Below, in pieces: positions 46,660-59,285 of a stretch of 64,000 bases of DNA (position 1 is its first letter; each line of letters starts with the position of its first letter). A program made the position numbers and the translations under genes. A model generated the notes under the pieces. That model had not been told where the DNA came from. It saw nothing but the letters and a program-made list of their open reading frames with translations, and did not search any database. Source of the stretch: Multifurca ochricompacta (taxonomy: Eukaryota > Basidiomycota > Agaricomycetes > Russulales > Russulaceae); NCBI GenBank assembly GCA_022496185.1, contig WTXG01000005.1, positions 744,001 to 808,000 on the forward strand. The letters run 5' to 3'.

Positions 46660-48545
46660 ATGCCCATCACCCGTTCTGCAAGTCGTTCCGCAACAAAAAG
46701 TGTACCCAAGCGCCCCGCAGAGTCAAATTTGGTAGTGACTAAACGGTTAAAAACTTCTGACAAAGCCAAAGTTAAACCTGAAGTTAATGCAGTGTCTCTT
46801 CCGCTTATTAAACCCCCTTCTGAGGAACAAGTTACTCCGTTGCCCGCACAATTGACCTTCTCTTTGCAACACGCGAAGGATCATCTCATCCAAGCAGACC
46901 ATCGGTTCAGAGACGTGTTTTCCTGTCTTCCTTGCAAGCCGTTCGAAAGTCTCCAAGGCATCCATCCTTTCCGGTCAGTTCGTCCTTCTCACGCGACAGC
47001 CCTTCCGACTTTTGACCACCAAGCTGAATTTAGAACGTTATGTACTTCCATACTGTGAGCGAAGACGTGTTAGTCTAGTTGCGCTTTTACTTGACCCTGA
47101 ATATTGCTCGAAGCGGCCAGCAGATTTCTTGGTTGGCCGCTCGGGCTATTGAGCATAAGTTCCTTAGACTTTTTTTCCCTGAGCTCCCAGAGAAGCCAGA
47201 TGAGCAATAGTCAGTGCACTCCTTTCACCTCCTCAAGTATAAATGCGAACATCCTATAGTTGGGGCAAAACCCGTCAGGATGTGTTCCCCTCAGCATATC
47301 AAGTCGCCACTACGGAAATTGCCACGTTAAGGACGGCAGGCCTGAGTGGACGCAAGGCGGAATACGGTGCTTTACTGTGTTCAATCCTTCGTTTACGTGG
47401 CTTGCTCACATCTGAAATGAAATGCATGTGCAGTTCGGGACTTGGCAACTAGATTTGCCGATGGCCGGCTCACCAACCAAAAGCTCCTCGACGCGAACGA
47501 CGAGGGATTGTTCGAGCTTTTGACTTCAGTTTATGGGATTGGCAAAGCAAGTCAATTTTAACTTCTTTATTACCTCTGATTTCGAGATTTACTGTCTTTT
47601 AGTGGACTGGTAGGCTGTGAGATCCTTTCTTCACAGACCCAATACTAAACCATCACAGTTGAGATGTTTGCCATCTTCTCTCTTCGGCGTCCCGACATAC
47701 TACCTGTCGGTATGTATCATGACGAATACGTTGAAACAATCAGGCTTACTTTCGCAGGCGACCTTGGCGTGCAACGGGGCCTCCTTCGATGGGTAATATC
47801 ACTGCACCAGCCAGAGTATCGCATCGAGATATCCCCCAAGAAGCTCCCTGACCCTACCGCGGACCCACGAACGGCCAAAGACAAATCCAAGCTCAAGTCA
47901 AAGCCTGCTAAGTCCCGAAAAAAGACAAAGGATGTACCTGCTATCACTGAGATAGTCTCAGATCAAGACACCGAGCTGGAAGGCGACGAACTTCCTAGTG
48001 TGAACGAATTTCAAAATACGAAAGAGGGTCTGGATCGGGCTTTAGTGTCACCTCCCTCGGACGCATCGTCTGTTCTTCCTGCCGTTTCTGCCACCAGTCA
48101 TGATGTGCTTGGGACGCCTTTGCGCCGTGACGCAAATGTCGTGGCTGATAACACTCCTGGCGCACTCGGTCTACCGTCGATGCCACCACCGCTCACGCCC
48201 TCGGTCACTCGAGTCCTTTCACGTGCGCCAGACGCCCCGCCTCCTCCTTTGCCTGCGGGTCTGACCGTCGCTTCTCTCAGAAGCCGGTTGGATGGGAAGA
48301 AAAAGATCAAGTACGTGGCGATAACCCGAATGTATCCTCCATTACTGATAGCAACCTTCACGGCAGAGGTGCTATTCTGACGCCAACAGAGATGGAAGAG
48401 TTGACTGAATCGTGGAGGCCATATCGCAGCATTGGTAAGTCAACCCCTCTTCCTTTTTTTATGCGTCACTTTGGGGACAGAAGTTGACGAGATCACAGGT
48501 GTATATTATATGTGGGCGTTAACAGAAGAAAAAGCGGAATCTTGA
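46660..48545 (+). CDS. MAG1: HhH-GPD DNA-3-methyladenine glycosylase (MAG1/AlkA type)
   Basis: The enzyme removes alkylated bases to start base excision repair. Exon 1 (46660 on) has a basic N-terminus (MPITRSASRSATKSVPKRPA) and HLIQADHRFRDVFSCLPCKP FE. Later exons give LCTSIL joined to GQQISWLAARAIEHKFLRLF, then FPSAYQVATTEIATLRTAGL SGRKAEY and RLTNQKLLDANDEGLFELL. The helix-hairpin-helix is SVYGIGK + WT + VEMFAIF, where WT is a 7-nt exon (47603-47609) after a GC-AG intron. The catalytic Asp is in PVGDLGVQRG, one codon after a 48-nt intron (47710-47757). A long Ser/Pro/Lys-rich insert separates this from the C-terminal SWRPYRSIGVYYMWALTEEK. Stop at 48545. The exons around 47200-47290 are less sure. 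Confidence 0.9.
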
Positions 48546-49976
48546 AATGGTTCCCTCAATTGCGACACCCGGTCAATGTCACTCCTTCCAGTTATCATCC
48601 GAGTAGTATATTGGTGCAGCTGACTATGTGATCGTGTCTTTCAAGGGGCTTGCAAACTAACACCAAATTTTATCTATTTTGTGCAGTTATATTACCCTGG
48701 AGCATTGGAGTACAAGCCAGCACGAACGTGAAGTTGTGTCTTGGTGTTGTGAGGAGCTCGAGTAGAATGAACAGAATCAGTTGATATGCTTGACAGCCAG
48801 GATCTATATGCGATCCCCAGCTGGGTCTGATTTTTTTCTAATTTCCAACCAACACAAGTAATGACGAATGATGACTCCAACGCTCTTGGAATTGGTGTAG
48901 GCAGCCATCTCGCCAATTAGGCACGGTAAGACTGTCAACTAATGATGAGGAAAGGTAATATGGGTCACCGCCCGATAAAGCACGATCTCCCTTTCGCACT
49001 ACAATAACCCTGCGGGAGACGGGCAACTATCTGTCACTAGACCGTTATTTCTGAATCAATATCAACCAGTCGGTAAAATGAATTAAAGATGGTTCTTGAT
49101 GAGCGCTCAGAAGGAAAGAGATGGCTGAATGTTGAGGGCGTTGTAAAGTGAGTATCTGGACTGCACAAAAGGGTATGACTATGTTAAAGATAGCACGCCA
49201 CCCTACATTGAGCAGGAGCGGTACTGGACTGCTATAGGGTAAGTAGCGATTAACTATGTTAACCTGAGTGGAAAGGCAATGGCATTGCAGCGAGTGAAAC
49301 ACTCTCGAATCGAAGCTTAAACCCTGGAAGCTTGAACTGGCCATGGAAACGGAAGTGGGTCAATCAGGTCGAATCGATGCAAGTCGTTGGACCCATTGCC
49401 CACGGAAGGTGAAACTTTCAGTCAGCCATGTTCTAGACCGAGCCTGGTAGCTCCGCGCCGCGACAAGGACATTATTGGGGTGGTGAATGAACAGGGCGCC
49501 ACAAATGATGACACCACGCCGCAGGCAGTAATCCCGCATTTGTTCGAGGCCCGATGCACACGGTACACGGAAGAAGAATGCGGCGCTCGGTGCCAGCCAG
49601 TCAAACGAAAATTCGATATATACGATTCCGATTACAGATACGAGGGTTTCCTCGGAAGTACGCTATGGCTGCAGCAACCAACTAAAACGACAGCTTGCCG
49701 TTTCTGTAAGGGACAAAGGACAGGAAACTGCGTCGTTTTAGATGACAGTTCTATCTATCTTGACGTGTGGCTTTGCTAAACAGCTGGTAGATGATAACTA
49801 AGGTCTGGGTTTGTCTACCCCCTTGAGAATAAATGTCTTTATTGTGATTGGACTTGGGATAGGGCGAACATCTGACACGTCACCAACGCTGATATTTGAT
49901 TGTCATCGATCAGTTCAACTCGGAACTCGAGGACGAACAACGTCGCTAGCAAGTTGACAATATCATTATCATCGAC
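48546..49976. other. Gene-poor stretch
   Basis: This 1.4-kb region lies between MAG1 and FCY1, both rightward. One single-exon open frame (49387-49779) is listed separately. An inverted CCAAT (ATTGG, about 49846) lies upstream of FCY1. Confidence 0.5.
49387..49779 (+). CDS. Possible orphan protein, 130 residues (weak)
   Basis: This is a single open frame with no recognised domain. Its second half is Cys-rich (EARCTRYTEEECGARCQPVK, TACRFCKGQRTGNC) and rich in Tyr/Asp. There is no signal peptide. It could be a small zinc-binding protein or chance. Confidence 0.25.
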   Translation: MDPLPTEGETFSQPCSRPSLVAPRRDKDIIGVVNEQGATNDDTTPQAVIPHLFEARCTRYTEEECGARCQPVKRKFDIYDSDYRYEGFLGSTLWLQQPTKTTACRFCKGQRTGNCVVLDDSSIYLDVWLC

Positions 49977-50827
49977 ATGTTTTCCCCCTCCACCCCCACC
50001 CCCACCTCCTCCCTCTCCTTACCAATCGACGCCCAAGGCTTCAACGTCGCTCTAACAGAGGCACAAAATGGCCGAACCGAGGGTGGCATACCTATCGGTT
50101 CCGCACTGTTCACACGCGCTGGCGTGCAGCTTGGTGCCGGCCACAATATGCGCGTACAACGCGGCTCACCCACACTCCATGCCGAGATAGCCGCGCTCGA
50201 AGCCGCAGGGCGTCAGTCCGCCAACGTGTATCGCGATTCCACCCTTGTTGAGTTTTTTTTTTTTTAATATCTCGTCTGCGCGTGCACGGAACTGCCTGCT
50301 AACTCGTCAGCAACCACAACCTTGCTGCTGATTAATGCCAAATGATTGCCAACCAAACATGATGTTGTACAAACCAACAAACAGTACACGACTCTCAGGT
50401 GAGCCTCTACGATCCTGGCGGACGGACCGCGACCTTCGACCTTTGGCGAGGGGCTGATAGTGCACATCTGTTTTTTTTTTTTTCTTTTACTTTTGGTCCC
50501 CCTATCTGTTGCATGCTTTCGTCGCAAAAGTCCTTGTAGCATGTGCTCCGGCGCGATCCTACTCTACGGCATTCCACGTGTGGTCATTGGCGAGAACACC
50601 ACCCTCGTCGGCGAAGAAGACCTTCTTCGTTGTAGAGGCGTCGAGGTGGTCGTACTCGGTGACGCCCGGTGCCAAAATCTGATGAGTGATTTCATCAAAG
50701 AACATCCAGAGGTGCGCTGCTCATTCGTCTCACCAGTCCCTGGGCGCTGCACTCATGATCTGGGCACGGGGCCTGACAATTCTCCCCGAAGATATGGTAT
50801 GAGGACATAGGCAAGCCAACGGCATGA
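49977..50827 (+). CDS. FCY1: Cytosine deaminase (FCY1)
   Basis: It converts cytosine to uracil in the pyrimidine salvage pathway. The exons are 49977-50246, 50385-50398, 50531-50711 and 50792-50827, encoding 166 residues (yeast Fcy1 has 158). Exon 1 has GFNVALTEAQNGRTEGGIPI, GSALFTRAGVQLGAGHNMRV and the zinc/catalytic HAEIAALEAAG (His ligand and general-acid Glu). A 14-nt exon encodes YTTLS. Exon 3 starts PCSMCSGAILLYGIPRVVIG, with both zinc Cys, and has ENTTLVGEEDLLRCRGVEVV. The last exon ends IWYEDIGKPTA. Intron 1 carries a run of 14 T. The frame is continuous across all joins. Confidence 0.94.
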
Positions 50828-51143
50828 TATAAATAGTGCCTCTCGATTTCATTTTTGGCTTCGTGGGAAAAAAACACATGAGCGTATCGATACATTATTA
50901 TTACCATAACAATTGCTCATTTGTGGGTGGGACGCGTCTTTGTACAAAGTCAAGGAAGGAATTGGGTATCCGCGGATTTACAGTAATAAAATGTTCACTT
51001 GTGTACAACACTTACAAAATGATAAATAAAATGCGTGATCGACCAAGTGCGAGAATGTAGTCGATGGCGGTTGTTCCAGACAATATACAATGAGGTGAAA
51101 ACGTGGGGTATCCAGCCGGGAGAAAAAGGGTTGTCCTGACCAA
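50828..51143. other. Convergent intergenic gap
   Basis: This 316-bp, A/T-rich gap lies between FCY1 and the kinase gene, which end toward each other. Nothing else was recognised. Confidence 0.55.
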
Positions 51144-53077
51144 TCAAAGCATGCGTTCTTCCAAAGGCAGGTCCAACGCGCCATCGAGCCATGGGTGGGT
51201 GCGAACTTCATGGATGTCTGCACGGCACTCAGGATTTGGGTCCAAGCAGCGCAGCATGAGCTGTTCCGCAGATTCGGACACGTAGTTAACAGCGTGACCA
51301 GCAAGCATAACACGTCCTGCAATTGCATCGCGTTCGGTTGGGAACGGTGAGGCGCCAGTGAGCAGGTAAGAAAGCAGAACACCAAGCGTCCATATTTCTG
51401 CGGGGGGTGCGCGGTACGGCTTTTTCTGCAGCACTTCGGATGCAGCGTAGGCAGTTGTGCCGAAGAAAAGTGTGTACAGTGGACGTGGCTCAGCGGGGTC
51501 CACTACGACTGCGCTGCCGAAATCAACGAGCTTCACCTGTAAGAGGATAAGCGCTAACGTCAGATAAGATAAAAGGAGAAGCGAAACGCGCGAGGACGCA
51601 CGTTGAGGTGACTATCTACAAGGATGTTTTCATCCTTGATGTCACAGTGTGTGACACCTTGACTATCGAGATAGTGCACGGCTTCAACGGCCTGCGCAAA
51701 TACGAATCGCGCTTGACTCTCCGAGAGGCGCTTATCCTTCGACTGTTCAATGCATTCAAAGAGATCATGGGAAGGTCGGCGGAAGGTGAGCTGTGCCGTA
51801 TCTGGTTTTGGAGGTCGAGGATACGATGTACATGTTTCAGTAGAGCCGAGAACGATGTGCTTGGGTGACGCGTAAAGATGCTTTGCATTCCCAGGTCCAC
51901 GTGGGAGATCGCCTATACAAGAGGAGAGCTGAGGAGGGGTATCGGGCACGTGAATGTCAGAGTCGATTGAAGGGGAAGGGGTCAACGCGGGGGTTGAAAG
52001 GTGGGACGAGGCCTTGCCGGGCGCAGTGACTGGATGTTGTGCCAACGAATCCTTGGTTTGTGATACCCAGGGAGTACCATGTAATTCCTGTACCTGTGGC
52101 ATAGAATGACGTACTTGAGCCGTGTGGTCATCTGTACATAGGGATCTCCGTGTGACAACGCACCAGGTAGAAATACAGTTCGTCTTCGAAGAGGTCTATG
52201 CATTTAACTATGTTTGGGTGATCCAGGAGACCAAGCAGTAAAGCCTCCGTGGGAACACGGTGAGCGGATTTGTCTTCCATCCATGCGTGTTCAGGGACCT
52301 TTGCCTTGATTATGAACTTGACGGCGACTTCACGTAGTTCGAGTTGGTGCAATGCCGTCATAACGAAACCATAACCGCCAGCACCAAGTTCATCTCCGAG
52401 TTGGTACCATCGCACAAACTCAGGGTTGAGGTAATGCCCGCGTGGGAAACGACGCGAATAGGCGGAAGCTTTAGTGGTGCGGTGATAGTCTGGATGTGAC
52501 GAGTGAGAGTGGGAGAGGTGAGAAGGAGAGGGGGAGGGGGAGAGGGAGAGGGAGGGAGCGCAGGGGTCATGGGGGAAAAGTACAGAAGGAAGCTCGTCAT
52601 GTAATTGGTAGGCGGGAGGAGGTGCAGAGTGGCATGACGAGGCTATAGAGAAGTGTGAATTCTGGGAGCTGATATCGGATTGGTAGGCACTGGTGAATGG
52701 GTCCAATTGAAGAGCATTATGGGGGGGATTTGAGTGCGGATGAGAGGAGGAGAGTTGAGAAGGGAACTCAAAGTGGAGTGCTGTTCTGAGGGGAAGAAGG
52801 GGGATATTGAACGCGAAATATGAGATGAGTGAAGATGCTTGGATTGGGAAAAGTCGAAAAAGTCTGTGGATTCGGTGATGGATAGAGGAAAGGGACGGTC
52901 TGAAAGTGAGGAGGCGATGGTAGTGTTGGTGTCTGTGAGTTGAAGGGGTGTGTGAAGATGTTCGCCATCGTCTGAGGAAGAGTCGCTAGTATCCATTGGA
53001 TGTAATTGAGGGGAATGAGTGAGTGGGGGAGTAGTGGAAGATGGATAGATGGGAGAGAGTAGGGACATATTCAACAT
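51144..53077 (-). CDS. PASK-like serine/threonine protein kinase
   Basis: The kinase domain resembles PAS kinases (CAMK group). The Gly loop is LGDELGAGGYGFVMTALHQL, the Lys is in VAVKFIIKA, and the hinge is LYFYLVQELHGTPWV after splicing out an intron. A long Ser/Pro insert follows. The domain continues with DLFECIEQSKDKRLSESQAR and FVFAQAVEAVHYLDSQGV, then THCDIKDENILVDSHLN joined to VKLVDFGSAV. It ends with FGTTAYAASEVLQKKPYRAP, EIWTLGVLLSYLLTGASPF and CRADIHEVRTHPWLDGAL. The catalytic loop reads HCD, not HRD, and the APE motif reads ASE. The N-terminal 150 residues from ATG 53077 are Ser/Pro-rich; no PAS domain is seen. The frame needs one more G at the G7 run 52721-52727 to join the N-terminus to the kinase part. 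Confidence 0.87.
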
Positions 53078-53588
53078 TTGGGAGGAGAGTGAATGTGAAT
53101 GTGAAGTGATGACATTGTTAGATTTTGGTATTTAAAACCGATGAGAAGAAGGGGAAGGGGAAGGGGAAAGGGAAGGGGAAGGAGGTGGAGGTGGAGGTGG
53201 AGGTGTAGGTGGAGATACGATGATAGACCAACCGCCACCGAGTAACATGGTGGAATTAGGTTCCGAGTCATAACAAGTTGAACCCCTCAACCCAAACAAC
53301 AAACGTCATTGATTTTGAGAGCGATAGAGTTAGAGTTAAAGAGTAATCCCGGGAAGGTTGTGAGGGAGGGGGGGAGTCGTTTTTGCCACTTTCATCCATC
53401 ATCCATCATTCATCATCCATCTATCATTTATTTATCTATTATCATCATCATCCTTCATCATCCCTCATCATCTATAAATCTCTATCTTTAAATCATTTCT
53501 ATTTCTTTCTTTCTTTCTATATTATTTTATTTTATTTTCTATTCTTCTATTTATCCTAATTCATTCATTCATTCATCATCTTTCATCG

Positions 53589-53620
<32 letters not shown>

Positions 53621-53859
53621 TTTCGTGTCGTGATCGTGTGAATTTAATGTCGGAATTGGCCGTGACCAGATACACCCAATCACCAACCACCACCCACCAC
53701 CCGTACCCGCCCCAGTTACCGACTCGGTTGGTATTGGTATTTGGTATTTGGTATCTTTCGCCCTTTCACTCACAATGTCTCTCGGGTTTCTTAAAATTCC
53801 AGGCATGAACTTTTAGAGAATTCAACATTCTATTATTTATCAAACTCATTTTTCCATAG
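53078..53859. repeat. Repeat-rich divergent promoter region
   Basis: Low-complexity tracts include GGGGAA and GGTGGA units (53143-53213), CATC units (53396-53480) and CGTCAT units (53584-53620). The region separates the kinase start from NDUFS7. An inverted CCAAT (ATTGG) lies at 53733-53737. A possible ATG at 53775 could be the NDUFS7 start, but no clean splice joins it. Confidence 0.6.
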
Positions 53860-54893
<1,034 letters not shown>

Positions 54894-55438
54894 ACTAAGG
54901 TGGAGGTCTAAATAAAATAAAATAAACACGGGATTTTTTAAAACAAAATTTAAATATTCATTTCATTTGAGTGCCGTCGCCGATATGATATGATAGGATA
55001 GGATAATAGGGGAAGTATGATTACGTTAAAGCCGGCTCGTACCCGCCCCGCCCTGTTTCATGTCCGAGTCGGGGGGGGTCTCAATCAAAGTTGTCGACTA
55101 GTATTGAGTGTGTTGAGTGTGTCGAGTGTCGAGCGTTGAGTGTCGAGGAAAGAGGAGGAAGAGAAGAGGAGGGTCAAGTCTAAGTTTATCAACTAATAAC
55201 CAACATCATCATCAACAGTCACACCCTTTCCACTCTGAACCCGTTTCCCTCTTCCACCTTCCACCTTCTACCTCCTTCCAACCCTTCCTCTCTTTTCCCC
55301 TTTCCCCCCTTTCCCCTTTACCTTTCCCCCTTTCCCTCCCTTTTAACCTTTTTATCCTTCTTCTCTCTAACAACAACTACTACTTCAATCACTTCACTTG
55401 AATCCTTTGAGCCACCATCAAAAGCCACGGGTAACATC
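54894..55438. other. Intergenic region with pyrimidine-rich leader
   Basis: The first part is A/T-rich 3' flank. From about 55190 the plus strand becomes strongly C/T-rich, ending just before the ATG at 55439, which is typical of a fungal promoter and leader. Confidence 0.5.
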
Positions 55439-58400
55439 ATGGCTACCGATATTCTCACGGCTACCGTAACTAGTACTGCACCTGCACGTACCCCTCCACC
55501 ACCACTCAACCATTTCCCTCGCGGTCTTGCAATTTCTGACCTCGACCTCGACCTCCGTGACGACCGTTATCCAATCATTTCCTCCTCACGCCACGTACCT
55601 TCAACTCTTCAACGTCCTTCTCCCTCTGTCGACATCATTCCATCACACACTCCCTTTTACCCAGATGCCGTGCACCAAGCGGTCCGCGGCTCATCCTTAC
55701 CTTCATCAGACTTGTCATCCTATGACTTGAATATGGCTGCCCTCAGATTCACCTCGGCACAGCCAGACATTCCCCAGGTCACAGATGAATCCCGCCTCAG
55801 ACAACTCCCTGACACTCAATCCCCCCTTCTTGGTTCAGCTTCTCCTCAAAACTCGTATCCCCTCGAGCATGTACAGCCCATCAACAATGGTTCTCCTAGT
55901 ATGAACGAAATCAACTTGCAGCTTTTTGGCCCGTCACAAGCGTCACAAGCTTCCAGCGGCGATATCAGCAAGGTTCCACCTACCGCCGACCTCCCGTCTC
56001 ATCCCACCAACCACGCCTTCGACAACCTCCCTCGCCCTGGCTGACCGCTCCACAAGATCCTCAACTACCGGAGCTATACACACCTTCTCCTCGTTCTGGT
56101 ACAGCCCCGAGCCAAGGTCAGGTCGTCCCACTTTCAACTCCCCTGTCAGCAAGCATGAGGATGTCCAGCGCAGCCCAATACAGTCCCGTCATGGCCATCC
56201 CAGTCTCCGTCTCTCCTAATCCACGTGTACAGGCTCAGCTGCCCACTTATATTACCCCCACTCCTGCCCCAAATCCTATAAATCCGGTTTTTACCACTCA
56301 GCCGCTCCCTGCAGAAGAGATTTGTGTAGAGTGTGCGATGCGTGATCAGGACATGGCAGACGTGGACGTCACCTCACCTGGGATTTGGGCGCGGGAGAGC
56401 GACGTTCATTATGAAGACTTAGTTAGACGAGAACTTGAAGATGAAGCGATTGGTATCTTACCTCAGGAGCCTCAGCGGCTGAGGGCCCGTGGGGGCCGAC
56501 TCACCGAAGCTAATTTGAAGCTGTGGCTAAGCCTGGTGCGTTTGTTCTTGCTATCCTCGTAACCTGGAAGCTACAGCTTAGATTAACATGGGTTACTGTA
56601 GAATCCCAAAGAGCCTGCCTCGAAAGGCGAAGCGCTTGAGAAATACGTCAAGACGCAGCAGACATTGGTTGAAGCGGAAGCGTTGGCACATGCTCGTGCT
56701 GTACAAGAGTCCCGCCAGTTGGAGGACAGGATGCGAGATGCATACTCGCAGTTACGTCGTTCTGCATACGAACTCGGGTTACAACTTCACCAGATGACCG
56801 CGGTGTACGAATCAAGGCGCTTCGCTCTCCAACATTACCATTACAGAGCCAAGCAAATGGTCACGGCCGTGAAGTAACCGTGTTAGAAAATGGCCTAATT
56901 GTTGAGCACGTCGACGTTCGCAAAGAAGAGCGCGAAGAGCGCCAGCAACGGCGTCGTGAGGAAAAGCGTGCGCGTGCACGCAAATCCTCTCGTGGGTCAG
57001 CCATTGACGTCGCTTCGATGTATTCGACCATGAGCCCCTTGCCACACACTGACAGTGGCGTTCCCCTTGTCCCGTCGCGCTCATCGACATCCCGCCCCAT
57101 GAGCGTCTTGACTGCCCCAATGGACACTTTTGCGCGAAGCATGCAATCAAACGCATCTGTTGAAGCCCTCAGCATGGTTTCCGCTGGCGCATCATCGGGC
57201 CGGCGGACACGCTTTTTTGGCGTCCGTAACCTTTCCCCGGGGTTCCGGAGCTCGGACAGCTTGGCGCCTTCTGGATTCAGCGGAAGTATGGTGGACATGC
57301 AGTGAGTTTTTTCTTTTACAACAATTCGATTTGGTTGCGTATGCTCGGTGCTCATATTGCCCCTCTCCCAGCATTGCTTTGCAACATGGCCGCGAGCGGT
57401 TGACACATTCCCCGGTCGAGGCGGCTGAAAGATATCAAACTATAAATGATAACCAAGCGTTGATTCCTCAGCGTGGGGTAGAATTACCGAAGCCTGAGGA
57501 CAAGTCAAAGAAGAAGAAGGGTCTAGCGAAGATATGGCGTCTCGTCACGGGGACATCGAAACAAGGCGCCGAGGCCCCTGTTACCGACGTTTCACAAACA
57601 CGCTCGCTCGACCGCGGACATGATGACGATTATCCTCTCGCACCACCGCCTCCGTTGTCGTATCTGGTTGGTCGTGGCACGGGCGACAACGGAGGTTCCG
57701 CCCTACGGCACGTCTCTACACCTTCCCTTCCATCATCCGCTTCTCCTAATTACCCCCTGTCTTCTGCTGGCATGTCTCCACCTACTGCGCCATCCAGCCT
57801 ACTTCCATCCCCAACTTCCTCACGGCCACTGGTCGTCTCTGAACTTCCTGACAGTCGAAAGCCTTTGGTAATTGACACTGATGTTGGAGAGCAACCCTCG
57901 CCCGTCCCAGAAGAAGAGCGTTTGCAAGCATCAACATCACAACGAGGCATGCACCCGACAACATCTGAACCCGATTTGCGCCTTCGCGCATCCCAAGTGT
58001 CGAGCGGCCCTGTGCCACCAGTTCCACGGATCCCGGCGTCAGTGTCCCAGGCAACGCGCCCAGAGTCATTAACTGGGTGGCGGGACAAAGTACTCCCGCC
58101 GCTTCCCAGTGAGATCCAACTACGCCCACCAATCCAATCACAGACGGAACCTCGACCACGCACCTTGTTTTCCTATGACATGCGCGAAGTCAACAGCGGA
58201 CAGGTGCTCATTGCGCCCCAAGCGCCGTTTGCACGTACGGATAGGCGGCGACAGTCGTTCAACGGGCTCAGCAATCCACCATCTGGCCTCGTTGTGCGGA
58301 CAATGCCCACGGAACGTTCTGGTTTTGACTCGGAAAAGTATGGGGAATTTGGCGCTTCGCGTAGCGCACTAGTGCCATCATCCCTTCGAATACAGCAACC

Positions 58401-58713
58401 CGGAAAGCGCAAGAGCAAGTTTGGCTTCGCATCCTTACTCGGGCGGAAGGCCCCTGCGCCAGTCCGGGACTCAGATCCTGTCGAATTCCCGTTGGGAAGG
58501 TCGTCAGGGTCCGAGGCGCGGCATGAGGCAGAGATGGGAATGCATTATGGGAGCTTAATGGCAAACGCGGAAGTGGGGCATACCCATGTATTCCCGAGGC
58601 TGTCGATGTCCCTTACAGCACGGAAAAACATTGAGACGCTTGTCGATCAAAGCCCGGACTTTGTTGCGTACCGCTACCCGTCCGGCGACCAGAACCTGCA
58701 TTTACTTCGGTAG
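55439..58713 (+). CDS. Conserved fungal protein of unknown function
   Basis: This is a large, mostly disordered protein with one conserved core. The N-terminus (MATDILTATVTSTAPARTPP) is Ser/Pro-rich. The frame breaks once at the C3 run 56035-56037; one added C gives LPRP-WLTAPQDPQLPELYTP. The core has EEICVECAMRDQDMADVDVT (a Cys pair), PGIWARESDVHYEDLVRREL, RARGGRLTEANLKLWLSL joined to NPKEPASKGEALEKYVKTQQ and a long helical stretch (EALAHARAVQESRQLEDRMR). A short intron at about 56805-56849 leads to EVTVLENGLIVEHVDVRKEE and a charged coiled-coil-like region. The 3' exon (57373-58713) is Ser/Pro-rich, with KIWRLVTGTSKQ, KFGFASLLGRKAP and a final YRYPSGDQNLHLLR. No function can be named; scaffold-like by composition. 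Confidence 0.75.
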
Positions 58714-59285
58714 CTTCGGTAGGATGAGGAGACAACTAGTTTTCCTTGCATTTGTATTGTGCACCGGCTTGGCTGATCCCCCCCCCACTCTCCGTTTCCT
58801 TCCTTCATTATTGGTTTCCTATGTCGTGACTCTCTTGACCTCTTCAATCCTTCCTCGTCCCAATTTCCCTGTTTTTCGCTGTCACTATCAACTGCCCGCT
58901 TCTTTGCTTGTTTGGTTTTCATGCACCATTGTTTGTCTATCATCTTCATGGACACTGCTTCTCGCCTACCTCCACACACTCCCACCACTTCTTCTCATCA
59001 AGGCTTGTCTATACTCCAGAAATCTTTGTATGCCTTGACACTGCATAATCGACTGAGATCGTGCAACGTGGTGGCGTGTGCGCCAAGTCTCGTTTTGAGT
59101 CACGCGACTGGTTCCTCGAGATCCCGTGATCCCGTACGCGTCCAGTGTTTCTTGCTTGTCTTTTCTTTTCTTTTTTCTTTTCTCTATTTTAACTAACCTG
59201 TCGCGTCGGGCCAAGTCTGCTAATTTGTCACAGACTCTGAACCCTGACGACGAAACCCAAGGGCCAGTAAGCGAGTAGATTTGTC
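58714..59285. other. Intergenic gap
   Basis: This 572-bp gap lies between two rightward genes. It is T/C-rich, with a T-rich run near 59160-59190. No other feature was recognised. Confidence 0.5.

Noticed and set aside
49985..50010. C-rich start of FCY1 as a repeat element
   Set aside because: It is the coding start (Pro/Thr/Ser codons) in a continuous frame.
57130..57380. Long plus-strand frame that begins 5' of the 57373 exon
   Set aside because: Its first part is the wrong frame over a coding exon and an intron; only the part from about 57373 is real.
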